This document shows, in pieces, positions 1-6,762 of a stretch of 40,772 nt of DNA. The notes beneath the pieces are model-generated. The model was not told where the DNA came from, made no database searches, and saw nothing but the letters and a program-made list of their open reading frames with translations. A program made the translations under genes and the position numbers. Origin of the DNA: an uncultured Alphaproteobacteria bacterium (GTDB lineage: Bacteria; Pseudomonadota; Alphaproteobacteria; CAAHEQ01; UBA3637); the NCBI GenBank assembly GCA_937935995.1, contig CALGXF010000019.1, forward strand, positions 1 to 40,772, given 5' to 3'. How positions within the stretch are numbered: the stretch's first letter is position 1; each line of letters starts with the position of its first letter.

Positions 1-53
1 AAATTTTTTTTATCAAGCCCTAACGATAAATCGGCTTTGTAGGCGTGGTTATT

Positions 54-66
54 CCCCCCCCCCCCC
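54..66. repeat. 13-base poly-C homopolymer
   Basis: An uninterrupted run of 13 C lies in the non-coding left edge, about 170 bases upstream of the outer-membrane-protein promoter. Tracts this long are prone to slipped-strand length change. Unlike the tract at 8139-8149, I find no -35/-10 pair that it would space on either strand, so its target may lie outside the window. A sequencing or assembly length error is possible. Confidence 0.9.
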
Positions 67-150
67 AATCGGAGAGGCTTTTACACTGAAATTATCTTTG
101 TTTTTCATACACTTATTTGTCATTTTGTTGTCGCATCAGCAAGTTATTCA

Positions 151-170
151 TTTGTATATTTTTATACAAA
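151..170. promoter_or_regulatory. Perfect inverted repeat upstream of the outer-membrane-protein promoter
   Basis: Two perfect 8-base arms, TTTGTATA and TATACAAA, flank a 4-T loop. The element lies 64 bases upstream of the -35 hexamer at 235. It has no suitable U-tract to act as a good terminator in the plus direction, so an operator or a terminator for a leftward transcript are both possible. Between 67 and 234 I see nothing else of note; the DNA is very AT-rich. Confidence 0.4.
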
Positions 171-234
171 AATGGATTTTATACCAAAAATACTTGGAAT
201 GCAAAAGAAAAAAATTTTGTTTTCAAGGATTTTC

Positions 235-262
235 TTGACATACCGAAAACCGGCTTTAAGAT
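235..262 (+). promoter_or_regulatory. Sigma-70-type promoter for the outer-membrane protein gene
   Basis: A perfect TTGACA (235-240) is followed, after 16 bases, by TAAGAT (257-262), which matches four of six -10 positions. Transcription would begin near 269, about 23 bases before the start codon at 292. Confidence 0.6.
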
Positions 263-291
263 AAGCATATCATACGATGAAGGAGACTGAT

Positions 292-1068
292 ATGAAATAC
301 GTTTTATTGACTGCTTTTTTGATGGCTGCCACACTATCTACGGCCGCAGAAGTAACACATCCCTTTTATTTAGCACCGGTCGGTAAAGTCGCTTCCGACA
401 CGCGGGTTGCTTATCAAAAATTCCATGTAAAAGACATGATAAACGGGTTTGCCGATTACCGCACGCGAGACATCATTGCTTCTCAAAACTTCAGTTACGG
501 AATTGCGCCGAAAGTCGCTATCGAAGCACAAATTTCAAATGCTTGGAACCGTCAAAAATACGACGGAACGTCCGTTACGGATGGGGAAGACACGAACATC
601 GATTGGCAAATGGGCGCAACGTACGATTTATATCGTCAAAATGATTTTTATGCGCAAGCACGCGTGCTTTATGTGCAAAAAGAAACGCACCATTATAACG
701 GTGCTTACAAAGCATTCAATGCCCTGTTAAAAGGCGGATATGATTTCGGATTGATTTTGCCTTATGCATCGGCCTTTGTCGAAGTCCCGATTGCCATGAG
801 TAAATATGCCGACAACAATCCCAAATATGATGGTGCTGTCGGGCTTTATAAAAAAGCCGGCCCCATTGCTTTGGATGCTGCCATGCATTACAATTATGAC
901 GAATTATGGGAATCCAAAAAATGGTATGCTGAAACCGCTTTATATGCGTATGTCCTGCCGAATGCGGCCGTCGGAACATTCTTTTCATACACATTTGAAG
1001 ACAACGGCAAAAATAATGCACACGGAGACGGCCACACCATCGGTGTTACTTTTAAAACCGAATTTTAA
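292..1068 (+). CDS. Predicted outer-membrane beta-barrel protein
   Basis: The product is 258 residues. A signal peptide covers about residues 1-19 (MKYVLLTAFLMAATLSTAAE), so the mature protein is exported to the envelope. The rest alternates polar and hydrophobic residues, is rich in Tyr, Asp, Asn and Gly, and ends in Phe (TFKTEF), the usual C-terminal signature of a beta-barrel inserted by the BAM machinery. I chose the ATG at 292 because an AAGGAG ribosome site sits at 279-284; an in-frame ATG at 277 would start inside that site. The gene is monocistronic, with its own promoter and a strong terminator at 1086. The family is not recognised. A porin-like or OmpW-like channel role is possible but unproven, and cargo is unknown. 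Confidence 0.75.
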   Translation: MKYVLLTAFLMAATLSTAAEVTHPFYLAPVGKVASDTRVAYQKFHVKDMINGFADYRTRDIIASQNFSYGIAPKVAIEAQISNAWNRQKYDGTSVTDGEDTNIDWQMGATYDLYRQNDFYAQARVLYVQKETHHYNGAYKAFNALLKGGYDFGLILPYASAFVEVPIAMSKYADNNPKYDGAVGLYKKAGPIALDAAMHYNYDELWESKKWYAETALYAYVLPNAAVGTFFSYTFEDNGKNNAHGDGHTIGVTFKTEF

Positions 1069-1085
1069 GCGAGTCGATTCTGATG

Positions 1086-1116
1086 ATACCCCTGCTTTCC
1101 GGCGGGGGTATTTTTT
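1086..1116 (+). terminator. Rho-independent terminator
   Basis: A 10-bp stem (ATACCCCTGC paired with GCGGGGGTAT, one T-G wobble) has a 6-base loop and is followed by a run of six T at 1111-1116. It ends the outer-membrane protein transcript. From 1117 to 1261 the DNA is AT-rich and I see no gene in it. Confidence 0.85.
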
Positions 1117-1261
1117 AGTGCCGAAACTCAACTATTAATATATACAGCTCATCCCACATTTATATAATTCATTTATTTTATTTCAATATGTTATTTTAAT
1201 AAAAATATATGTTCATGCGCATAAATGGCTATTTTATGTCTTTTTATAGCTAAACCGAAAG

Positions 1262-1290
1262 TTGACTTTTCTAACTTTAGAATGTATCGT
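1262..1290 (+). promoter_or_regulatory. Candidate promoter of the radical SAM cassette
   Basis: TTGACT (1262-1267) and TATCGT (1285-1290) are spaced by 17 bases. The -10 is only a four-of-six match, so this is a modest candidate. It would give a leader of about 65 bases before the ATG at 1364. The region between the terminator at 1116 and this site has no ORF, so a promoter must lie here. Confidence 0.35.
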
Positions 1291-1363
1291 TAAATCCAGT
1301 TTCTACGAATAGGTGTAACACTTATTTGACAGAAGCCGAAGAAAAACTGAAGAGGAATATCAG

Positions 1364-2353
1364 ATGAATAACGATCATTTATTGCGTCAACGCGCGATTG
1401 ATTTTACTCACAAAAAAATCAGGATGAGCCGTTTCGAACATTCGACTCAACAGCAAGACATGTCTTTACCGTCTAACTGTGGCGATTTCGGACGCATTCA
1501 TCATTTTAAACTGCATCCGAGCGAAAATTGGATTGACAATCCACTCCCCCATTTGCCGGTTTGCGCTTACTTTAACGAACCAATCCCGGATGTTCTACCC
1601 GTTCAACTGTTTCAGTTGTCTGTGTGTAACATTAATTGTTGGTATTGTTTCGTCGATAAAAAACTACGTGCCGGAAATCCGAAGCATTCTGCTTTTTGTT
1701 CTCCGACCGAACTTTTGGAAAAAGCACGTGAAGAAAACCAGCCTCGTGTCATCGTTTTAAGCGGCGGTCAACCGGATTTGGTGCCCGAATATAATTTGTG
1801 GTTTTTACAAAGCCGGGAAGCACTGGGTATGGAAAAATCTCATTTTATATGGACAGATGACAATTTAAGCACTGATTTGTTTTTCGAAACCATGACAACC
1901 GATCAAATGGATTATATGCGTTCCCGTCCGGGATATGCTCGCGTCGGTTGTTTAAAAGGCTTCGATGCCAAGTCAGCGGCTTTTAATACACGCACGAATT
2001 TGTCTTTCTTTGACGAACAAATGCGTCGATTAAAGCAACTGACACAAATCGGATTTAATCAATACGCTTATGTCACGTTAACCACACCGGATGTCGATCA
2101 AATAGACAAACGCATCGGTCATTTTTTGGATCGCATTCAAACGGAAATTGATCCGCAGTTCCCGTTAAAAATGGTTCCGCTTGAAATTTACAAATATGCC
2201 GTTAATACCGGCCGTTATAAAGACCAAGCGGCTCAAAACCAATATGTTGCTTTAAAAAGCTGGATACGAGAAATGAACATTCGGTTTCAAACCAAAATCC
2301 GCCACAACGATACTTTAATCAGGAGATTATCACATGCCAACGAACACGTATAA
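1364..2353 (+). CDS. Radical SAM enzyme of unknown reaction
   Basis: The product is 329 residues. The radical SAM [4Fe-4S] motif CX3CX2C is at residues 88-95 (CNINCWYC), at the end of the first strand. A glycine-rich SAM-binding segment follows at about 132-138 (LSGGQPD). There is no obvious C-terminal Cys-rich SPASM domain. About 80 residues precede the motif, including basic and aromatic stretches that could hold a substrate-recognition part. An AGAGGA ribosome site (1351-1356) supports the start. It is the first gene of four, and its last 20 bases overlap the next gene, which points to translational coupling. The SGG(Q/E)P-type motif and general layout recall enzymes acting on nucleosides, tRNA or peptides. 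The family was not identified, and the substrate is unknown. Confidence 0.8.
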   Translation: MNNDHLLRQRAIDFTHKKIRMSRFEHSTQQQDMSLPSNCGDFGRIHHFKLHPSENWIDNPLPHLPVCAYFNEPIPDVLPVQLFQLSVCNINCWYCFVDKKLRAGNPKHSAFCSPTELLEKAREENQPRVIVLSGGQPDLVPEYNLWFLQSREALGMEKSHFIWTDDNLSTDLFFETMTTDQMDYMRSRPGYARVGCLKGFDAKSAAFNTRTNLSFFDEQMRRLKQLTQIGFNQYAYVTLTTPDVDQIDKRIGHFLDRIQTEIDPQFPLKMVPLEIYKYAVNTGRYKDQAAQNQYVALKSWIREMNIRFQTKIRHNDTLIRRLSHANEHV

Positions 2354-3674
2354 TGAACTTGTTGAACACGCTGTTTTAAAACGGTTGCAACAAAATCCGG
2401 CGTCTTTGACGGAGTTATTACAACACACACACTCCATTTTCCCGGACGAGCTGTTAAAAATCTTGTCAACGATGCAGGAAAACGGGCAAATCATGCTCAC
2501 CAAACATCACTTTTATCAGCAAATTCAACGCTTATCTGCCAAGCAAAAAGGACTGCTGAAGCAACAGGCTGAAGAAAAAATCACAAAATTGATGCAAGAT
2601 TTGCACTTGCCGCATTGCTTGGATTACGAATGGTGGTTTGAAAGCAAAACACATGCGTCGTTATTAAAGAAATTGGAAACCAAATCTCAAACGAATGCAC
2701 CGGAACACATGGTCTTTTTGGGAGCGCCTATTTTCGGTGCGTACTGTGCCATGATGAATCCCAACCGTAAAATCACGATTTTGGATAAAAGCGCTTCCAC
2801 CATCGACGTTTTGAAAAAACACCTTTCAAATCCAAAACATCAAGCGATTGTTTACAATGCGGAAGATCCCTTACCGAAAGCACTTATCGGCCAAGCTGAT
2901 TTTGTCTTTTTCGATCCGCCTTGGTATATCGAATACTACGATTTATTCGCAAAACGTGCTTTACAGCTGACTTACGGAAACATCTCTACCATTGCAAGCA
3001 TTTTATTTCCGACGCTGACACGGCCGCAATCGATGGCTGAACGTTCTCATTATCTTATGAAAATGACGCAGTCTTATAAATTACAGTTGGTCGAATTGGA
3101 ATCCGATGCGGCAACATACATGATTCCGTATTTTGAAGAAAAAGCATTGGATCAAAAACACATTCAGTTAGGCAACTGGCGAACCGGTGACATGGCGATT
3201 TTCCTGAATAACGGAACCGTTCTGCCCCAAAACAAAGCTTATCCGATTGAAAAAGGCATGTGGGAAGAACACGTTATCGGCAAAGTCAAAATTAAAATCC
3301 GTAAAAATGCAACGGAAACCGGTTATGTAAAGCCTGAAATCCTTAAAAGTACGGATGAAGAAGCTGTGGTTTCTTCGGTCAGCCGCCGTTCACCGACACG
3401 CAAAGATATTGATTTATGGACATCGACGCATGTCGGCTTGAAAATCAAAGGTTGGGAAACGGTTTCCGTTATTTTAGCGGGCATTGCACAAAACCATTCC
3501 TTTGATAAAATTTCACACACAATTTCGACTCATTTTAAGGAAGCTTTAAATTCTGATGAGGTAAAAAAAGATATAAAGGGAACTTATGACTTTTTGGCTC
3601 AACTGGCTCAAGCTTCATTTAAAATGACTCCGGTCCTTTTATTCCAATTGAAGCAGGGAGGAAAGACAAGATGA
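2334..3674 (+). CDS. Winged-helix plus DPPW-motif methyltransferase-like protein
   Basis: The product is 446 residues. Residues 1-65 look like a winged helix-turn-helix (helices around LVEHAVLKRLQQ and PDELLKILSTMQ, then a short wing). Residues about 125-250 form a Rossmann methyltransferase-like domain: a SAM-loop-like segment VFLGAPIFGA near 127-136, an acidic strand end ITILDKS (147-153), and DPPWYIEYY at 194-202, which resembles motif IV (DPPY/W) of amino-methyltransferases and of aminopropyl transferases of the BpsA type. The last 150 residues are basic, then helical, and unrecognised. An AGGAG site at 2321-2325 supports the start inside the upstream gene. The stop overlaps the next start as ATGA. 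It could modify nucleic acid, a nucleotide or a polyamine; sequence reading alone cannot decide between these. Confidence 0.65.
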   Translation: MPTNTYNELVEHAVLKRLQQNPASLTELLQHTHSIFPDELLKILSTMQENGQIMLTKHHFYQQIQRLSAKQKGLLKQQAEEKITKLMQDLHLPHCLDYEWWFESKTHASLLKKLETKSQTNAPEHMVFLGAPIFGAYCAMMNPNRKITILDKSASTIDVLKKHLSNPKHQAIVYNAEDPLPKALIGQADFVFFDPPWYIEYYDLFAKRALQLTYGNISTIASILFPTLTRPQSMAERSHYLMKMTQSYKLQLVELESDAATYMIPYFEEKALDQKHIQLGNWRTGDMAIFLNNGTVLPQNKAYPIEKGMWEEHVIGKVKIKIRKNATETGYVKPEILKSTDEEAVVSSVSRRSPTRKDIDLWTSTHVGLKIKGWETVSVILAGIAQNHSFDKISHTISTHFKEALNSDEVKKDIKGTYDFLAQLAQASFKMTPVLLFQLKQGGKTR

Positions 3675-4111
3675 CAAAGCATTTAGCAATCTTAACGCAG
3701 CCTTTTTTAAATTTGATTTTAGAAGGCAAAAAAACAATCGAGAGCCGGTTCAGTAAAGTTCGATGCGCGCCTCATGGGATTGTTCAATCCGGTGATATTG
3801 TTTTGATGAAAAAACCGGGCGGAAAAGTATTGGGGCAATTCACCGTCGGCAAAGTTTTATACTTTCCGAACATTACACCCGAACAACTTCAAAAAGTCAA
3901 ATCTTACGGTAAAGAAATCTGTGCAGATTATGATCCGCTTTTTTGGGAAAGCCGAAAAGAGGCTCGCTATGTCACATTGATGGGTGTGACGGATGTTATC
4001 CGATATCAAACACCGGTGCCGGTTGTTAAAAAGGATAAACGCGGTTGGGTTGTCATTCAGGAAGCTTTTCAACCGACATTGTTTGATTCTTTTGAAAAAA
4101 CACGCGAATGA
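3671..4111 (+). CDS. ASCH-domain protein
   Basis: The product is 146 residues and is essentially a single small beta-barrel domain of the ASCH/PUA-like type. Signature features are the N-terminal strand HLAILTQPFLNLILEGKKT, the IESRFSKVR segment with Glu24 and Arg26, the GDIVLMKKPGGKVLGQFTVGKV strand pair (41-62), and WVVIQEAFQP near the C-terminus. ASCH domains are known from RNA-binding contexts and from N4-acetylcytidine amidohydrolase (YqfB), so binding or hydrolysis of a modified nucleoside is a reasonable guess. The gene overlaps its neighbours by four bases on both sides (ATGA), so its product is likely made in step with the methyltransferase-like and kinase-like proteins. The ribosome site is GGGAGG, just upstream at about 3656-3661. 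Confidence 0.75.
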   Translation: MTKHLAILTQPFLNLILEGKKTIESRFSKVRCAPHGIVQSGDIVLMKKPGGKVLGQFTVGKVLYFPNITPEQLQKVKSYGKEICADYDPLFWESRKEARYVTLMGVTDVIRYQTPVPVVKKDKRGWVVIQEAFQPTLFDSFEKTRE

Positions 4112-4677
4112 TTTTGGGCATTTCCGGCAGCATTGCCAGCGGCAAAACGTTTGTTTCACGGACAATTTTAACAACAGTACCTCTTTTTTATACATCTTTC
4201 AGCGATGTTTTAAAGAAGTACTGTTATGCCCGTGAAATAGAGCCGACACGGGACGTTTTGCAAAACCTCGGCAAACGGTTGATTGATACCAAAGGGGCTG
4301 ATGGTTTTATTGAATGGATGATCAATCAAAGCTGTTTACCTGTCGACCATCTGTTACTGGACGGATTTCGCCATGTCAGCATTTGGGATGCTTTTCAAAA
4401 ACGTTTTCCAACTGCTCGGCTTATTTTTTGCGATGTCTCTTTAGAGAATCAAATCGACCGTATCCGCAAACGGGACGGATTAAGTCGGTCTCAGGCTCTA
4501 ACGATTTTGACTCATCCGGTCGAGCAAGATGTTTGTCGTTTAAAAACAAAAGCTTCTGTCATTTTTGACGAAAAATCAAATGAAGAAGATATTGTTAAAT
4601 GGGTGACATCTCCCGTTTGCATTCACCGCAGCATTCCCCCATTCAAAAGTCATGGTCGAGAGTACGGTTCACCTTGA
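4108..4677 (+). CDS. P-loop nucleotide-kinase-like protein (dNMP kinase-like)
   Basis: The product is 189 residues. The Walker A loop is GSIASGKT at residues 7-14. The order of elements that follows (FSDVLKKYCYAREIEPTR, LQNLGKRLIDTKGADGFIEWMI, LLLDGFRHVSIWDAF, then an Arg-rich lid IDRIRKRDG) matches deoxynucleoside-monophosphate kinases and dephospho-CoA-kinase-like enzymes. In these the lid arginines close over ATP and the early Asp/Arg residues grip the monophosphate. The start overlaps the upstream ASCH stop as ATGA. It closes the four-gene cassette, and the promoter of the next RNA begins inside its stop codon. The likely role is phosphorylation of a nucleotide product or precursor of the cassette; a DNA-modification salvage step is an inference. 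Confidence 0.7.
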   Translation: MILGISGSIASGKTFVSRTILTTVPLFYTSFSDVLKKYCYAREIEPTRDVLQNLGKRLIDTKGADGFIEWMINQSCLPVDHLLLDGFRHVSIWDAFQKRFPTARLIFCDVSLENQIDRIRKRDGLSRSQALTILTHPVEQDVCRLKTKASVIFDEKSNEEDIVKWVTSPVCIHRSIPPFKSHGREYGSP

Positions 4678-4702
4678 CGATTTACATAAATTGATGTATA
4701 AT
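4674..4702 (+). promoter_or_regulatory. Strong promoter of a candidate small RNA
   Basis: TTGACG (4674-4679) and a perfect TATAAT (4697-4702) are spaced by exactly 17 bases. The predicted start is near 4709. No ORF of useful length follows before a terminator-like hairpin at 4747-4776, so the product is likely a short RNA. Confidence 0.7.
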
Positions 4703-4708
4703 ATAGGC

Positions 4709-4776
4709 ACTTGGTAAGTCATTCCATACCTCCTTGCCAAGATGGAAGGGCTCCTACAACACATAGGGGTCTTTTT
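4709..4776 (+). ncRNA. Candidate small RNA, about 68 nt, unknown family
   Basis: This stretch runs from the predicted start of the promoter at 4674-4702 to the end of a T-run. Two hairpins are visible. The first is 9 bp: CTTGGTAAG at 4710-4718 pairs with CTTGCCAAG at 4733-4741, with one wobble and a 14-base loop. The second is the terminator-like stem at 4747-4773. An alternative 6-bp pairing of TTCCAT (4722-4727) with ATGGAA (4742-4747) would exclude part of the terminator and could form a switch. There is no protein gene directly downstream; tRNA-Thr with its own promoter follows. I recognise no known RNA family. It could equally be an untranslated remnant. Confidence 0.45.
4747..4776 (+). 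terminator. Terminator-like hairpin ending the candidate small RNA
   Basis: A 10-bp stem with three G-T wobbles (4747-4756 with 4764-4773) and a 7-base loop (CAACACA) runs into five T at 4772-4776. The wobbles make it moderate in strength. Confidence 0.5.
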
Positions 4777-4797
4777 CATGGTTTATCGACTTTACAC

Positions 4798-4826
4798 TTG
4801 ACAAGGAAATCATTTTACAGTACAAA
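4798..4826 (+). promoter_or_regulatory. Promoter of tRNA-Thr
   Basis: A perfect TTGACA (4798-4803) and TACAAA (4821-4826) are spaced by 17 bases. Transcription would start around 4833, nine bases before the mature tRNA 5' end. Confidence 0.6.
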
Positions 4827-4841
4827 TACACACCATGTCGT

Positions 4842-4916
4842 GCCGCTGTAGCGTAGTGGTAGCGCACTCCCTTGGTAAGGGAGGGGTCGTGAGTCCGATT
4901 CTCACCAGCGGCACCA
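4842..4916 (+). tRNA. tRNA-Thr (anticodon GGT)
   Basis: All four arms can be drawn. The acceptor stem is GCCGCTG (4842-4848) with CAGCGGC (4906-4912), followed by discriminator A and an encoded CCA (4914-4916). The D-arm contains AGCGTAGTGGTAGCGC. The anticodon arm is CTCCC-TTGGTAA-GGGAG with anticodon GGT, reading ACC/ACU threonine codons. The T-arm is GTGAG-TCCGATT-CTCAC. It is followed at once by a terminator. Confidence 0.97.
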
Positions 4917-4924
4917 TTTTTAAG

Positions 4925-4947
4925 AAGCACCGATTGAGGTGCTTTTT
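4925..4947 (+). terminator. Rho-independent terminator of tRNA-Thr
   Basis: AAGCACC (4925-4931) pairs with GGTGCTT (4938-4944) around a 6-base loop and leads into five T at 4943-4947. Confidence 0.85.
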
Positions 4948-4962
4948 GTTTATAAACCACGC

Positions 4963-4998
4963 CTCACACCCTGTCCGATTTAAGGGGGGTGAGTTTTT
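4963..4998 (+). terminator. Second terminator-like hairpin after tRNA-Thr
   Basis: CTCAC (4963-4967) pairs with GTGAG (4989-4993), then after an A-G mismatch CCC (4969-4971) pairs with GGG (4985-4987). A run of five T follows at 4994-4998. It stands 15 bases beyond the first terminator and insulates the next gene from the tRNA promoter. Confidence 0.55.
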
Positions 4999-5059
4999 GC
5001 TTTTAATAACTTCTTTATTTATCTGAAATAAACAATTATAGTATCAAAGAGGTTTTATT

Positions 5060-5534
5060 ATGAAAAAAGCAACTCTACATATTATGCAAGGGTTTATTGC
5101 GGCAGGTAAATCTACATATGCTCAAAAATTAGCCATGAAAGAAGGAGCTGTATATTTAAATCCAGATGTTTGGGTTATAGAACATTTTTCAGCTGAAAAT
5201 TATATGCAAAACTGGAATAAATGTTTTAGTGAAGCTGTAAACACACTCTGGAAAGAAACAAAAGAACACTTATCAGCTGGAATTGATGTTATTTTTGATA
5301 TGGGTTTTTGGCTTAGAAAAGATAGAGATTATGCCAAGATGATTGCCAAAAAATATAATGCTGATTTTAAACATTATTACATCTATGCACCGGACGAAGT
5401 TTTAAAACAACGAATTATTGAAACGCGTCCTCAAGAATGAGGCTGAACAACATTTAAGAAATTTCAATGAAAATAAAAATAAATTTCAAGAGCCGGAAGA
5501 AGATGAAAATCCGATTATTATAAACAGTTATTAG
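5060..5534 (+). pseudogene. Frameshifted P-loop kinase of the zeta-toxin/AAA_33 type
   Basis: The intact part (126 codons, stop at 5438-5440) starts with a P-loop GFIAAGKST at residues 11-19 and continues with NPDVWV, a Glu/Asp-rich middle and LKQRIIETRPQ, typical of small polynucleotide-kinase or zeta-toxin-like ATPases. The stop falls just where such proteins carry their final conserved stretch. In the next frame (+1), from about 5434, the sequence continues as KNEAEQHLRNFNENKNKFQE and on to EEDENPIII before a stop at 5532-5534. A single-base indel near 5433 therefore most likely split one gene of about 157 codons. The DNA is clearly more AT-rich than its neighbours, which suggests transfer. 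The start follows an AGAGG ribosome site. A sequencing error or a functional short form cannot be excluded. Confidence 0.7.
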
Positions 5535-5606
5535 ATTTTCGGATTTTCTCATATAATGCCTTACACCATAACAAACCATTCAATAATGGCTATATTGCAC
5601 ACCTAC

Positions 5607-5634
5607 TTGCAACCGCTCTGTTGGGGCAATTTTT
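5607..5634 (+). terminator. Weak terminator candidate after the split kinase gene
   Basis: TTG/CAA closes a helix with inner pairing CAAC/GTTG (5610-5613 with 5620-5623) and a GGG bulge, followed by TTTTTAT at 5630-5636. The structure is imperfect. The rest of 5535-5659 shows nothing I can name. Confidence 0.3.
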
Positions 5635-5659
5635 ATAGTTTTCAAATGAATAAAACAAT

Positions 5660-5694
5660 CGCCCCTCTGCGGCTTATTTGTGGCAAGAGGGGCG
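5660..5694 (-). terminator. Terminator of the minus-strand operon 5709-8098
   Basis: CGCCCCTCT (5660-5668) pairs perfectly with AGAGGGGCG (5686-5694), and two further G-C pairs form past a bulged A. Read on the minus strand the hairpin is followed by a T-rich stretch (ATTGTTTTATT). It lies 15 bases past the stop of the minus-strand gene ending at 5709. Confidence 0.6.
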
Positions 5695-5708
5695 TATGCG
5701 TATGCTCT

Positions 5709-6710
5709 TTAAAGACCTAAAAGATTCCGTAAATCCGAAAAACTTTCTATCTCGAAGTCATCCTCTTCTTCATCTTCATAATCTGAAACACGTTCAAATT
5801 CGGCATAGGCTTTTTTATCATAAATTTTGGGATTTTCCGTACTCCCTTCGGCAATTAAACGATTATTCGCATCATACACCTGACCATAATCCTCATTACC
5901 TTTCACCGTGAATAAAACTTTTTGGGTGTTCACGTCTATGAATTCAACTTGAGCAGAACCGTTATTAAATGTTATTTTTGTTTTATATTTACTATTTGAT
6001 TCGGAAATTGTTCCCGCAAGATTATCACCTTGCATAGAAACATCAATATCTCCCCCATCCGGTGTCGAAGCTTTAATCGTACCTTCCCAAGCATCCGCAT
6101 GTGTTTTGCTCTTTTGCAAATGGATTTCATGTGAAGCACCGGGAATATGTGAAACGGAATCAACATATTCATTCTTTTTACCGGATGTTTCGCTGATAAC
6201 TTTCCCCGTATTTGCATCACGAGAGACAACAGAGATTTCTCCCGTTTCCGCATTCTCTCGAAAATCGACGGCAACTTTTGCTGTGCCATTCGGATTGTCA
6301 AGATTTAAACGGGTATTTCCCCTTTCTTTCGGACGGGTATTCGTTGAAGACACCTCACGAATAGCTCTGACATCAACCGCATACGTCGCCCCTGTCGGAT
6401 CCAAAATAAAATAAACAGGAACATCAAATGATTGTTGACAAGCCTTGACCGTCCATAATTCCTGCCATTTTCCGGCGACATGGCGACCGTTTTCAGTTTT
6501 TAAATCATGCGGTTCCTGTAAAACTTTTGTATTCGATACAGAAAAATCATCGCATCCGGATGCATATACCGCAACGCTCATATAAACAGTCGGCAGCGTA
6601 TCTTGAATAAGCTTTTCATTGGCAATAGTTGCACCGGGCAAGCTGGCAGCATAAACCGGTTCGGCTCCCAAAGAAATAAGGGCGAATAATGAAATGAATT
6701 TTTTGAACAT
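5709..6710 (-). CDS. Secreted protein of unknown function with acidic C-terminal tail
   Basis: The product is 333 residues. A signal peptide covers about residues 1-21 (MFKKFISLFALISLGAEPVYA), so the protein is exported. Residues about 25-125 contain two cysteines (in SGCDDF and KACQQSF), likely a disulfide, in a beta-rich region with FILDPTG. Residues 125-290 read as repeated short beta strands rich in Thr, Asn, Asp and Gly. The C-terminus is strongly acidic (DYEDEEEDDFEIESFSDL). I placed the start at the ATG at 6710 because a GGAGG ribosome site lies just upstream; the in-frame ATG at 6725 precedes that site. It follows the GDYXXLXY gene by 52 bases on the same strand and may share its promoter. 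The family is not recognised. Confidence 0.65.
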   Translation of the reverse strand: MFKKFISLFALISLGAEPVYAASLPGATIANEKLIQDTLPTVYMSVAVYASGCDDFSVSNTKVLQEPHDLKTENGRHVAGKWQELWTVKACQQSFDVPVYFILDPTGATYAVDVRAIREVSSTNTRPKERGNTRLNLDNPNGTAKVAVDFRENAETGEISVVSRDANTGKVISETSGKKNEYVDSVSHIPGASHEIHLQKSKTHADAWEGTIKASTPDGGDIDVSMQGDNLAGTISESNSKYKTKITFNNGSAQVEFIDVNTQKVLFTVKGNEDYGQVYDANNRLIAEGSTENPKIYDKKAYAEFERVSDYEDEEEDDFEIESFSDLRNLLGL

Positions 6711-6762
6711 ATTTCCTCCAGTCATAAAACAAACATCACTTTGACTTTTTTATAAACACACT

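Noticed and set aside
2..238. Open frame through the poly-C tract at the left edge, about 78 codons, reading CRRGYSPPPPPIGEA.
   Set aside because: It has no start in the window, runs through AT-rich promoter-like DNA with a perfect inverted repeat and the -35 box, and its composition does not resemble a protein. A truncated gene cannot be fully excluded.
4710..4747. H-type pseudoknot in the candidate small RNA.
   Set aside because: The second stem would begin directly after the 9-bp first stem with no loop to span it, which is not geometrically feasible. I treat the pairings as alternatives.
4754..4960. Minus-strand ORF across tRNA-Thr (68 codons, contains GENRTHDPSLTKG).
   Set aside because: It is the well-known spurious translation of the antisense of a tRNA, and the tRNA is unambiguous.
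4842..5534. Integrative element inserted at tRNA-Thr.
   Set aside because: No integrase is present in the window and I see no second copy of the tRNA 3' end.
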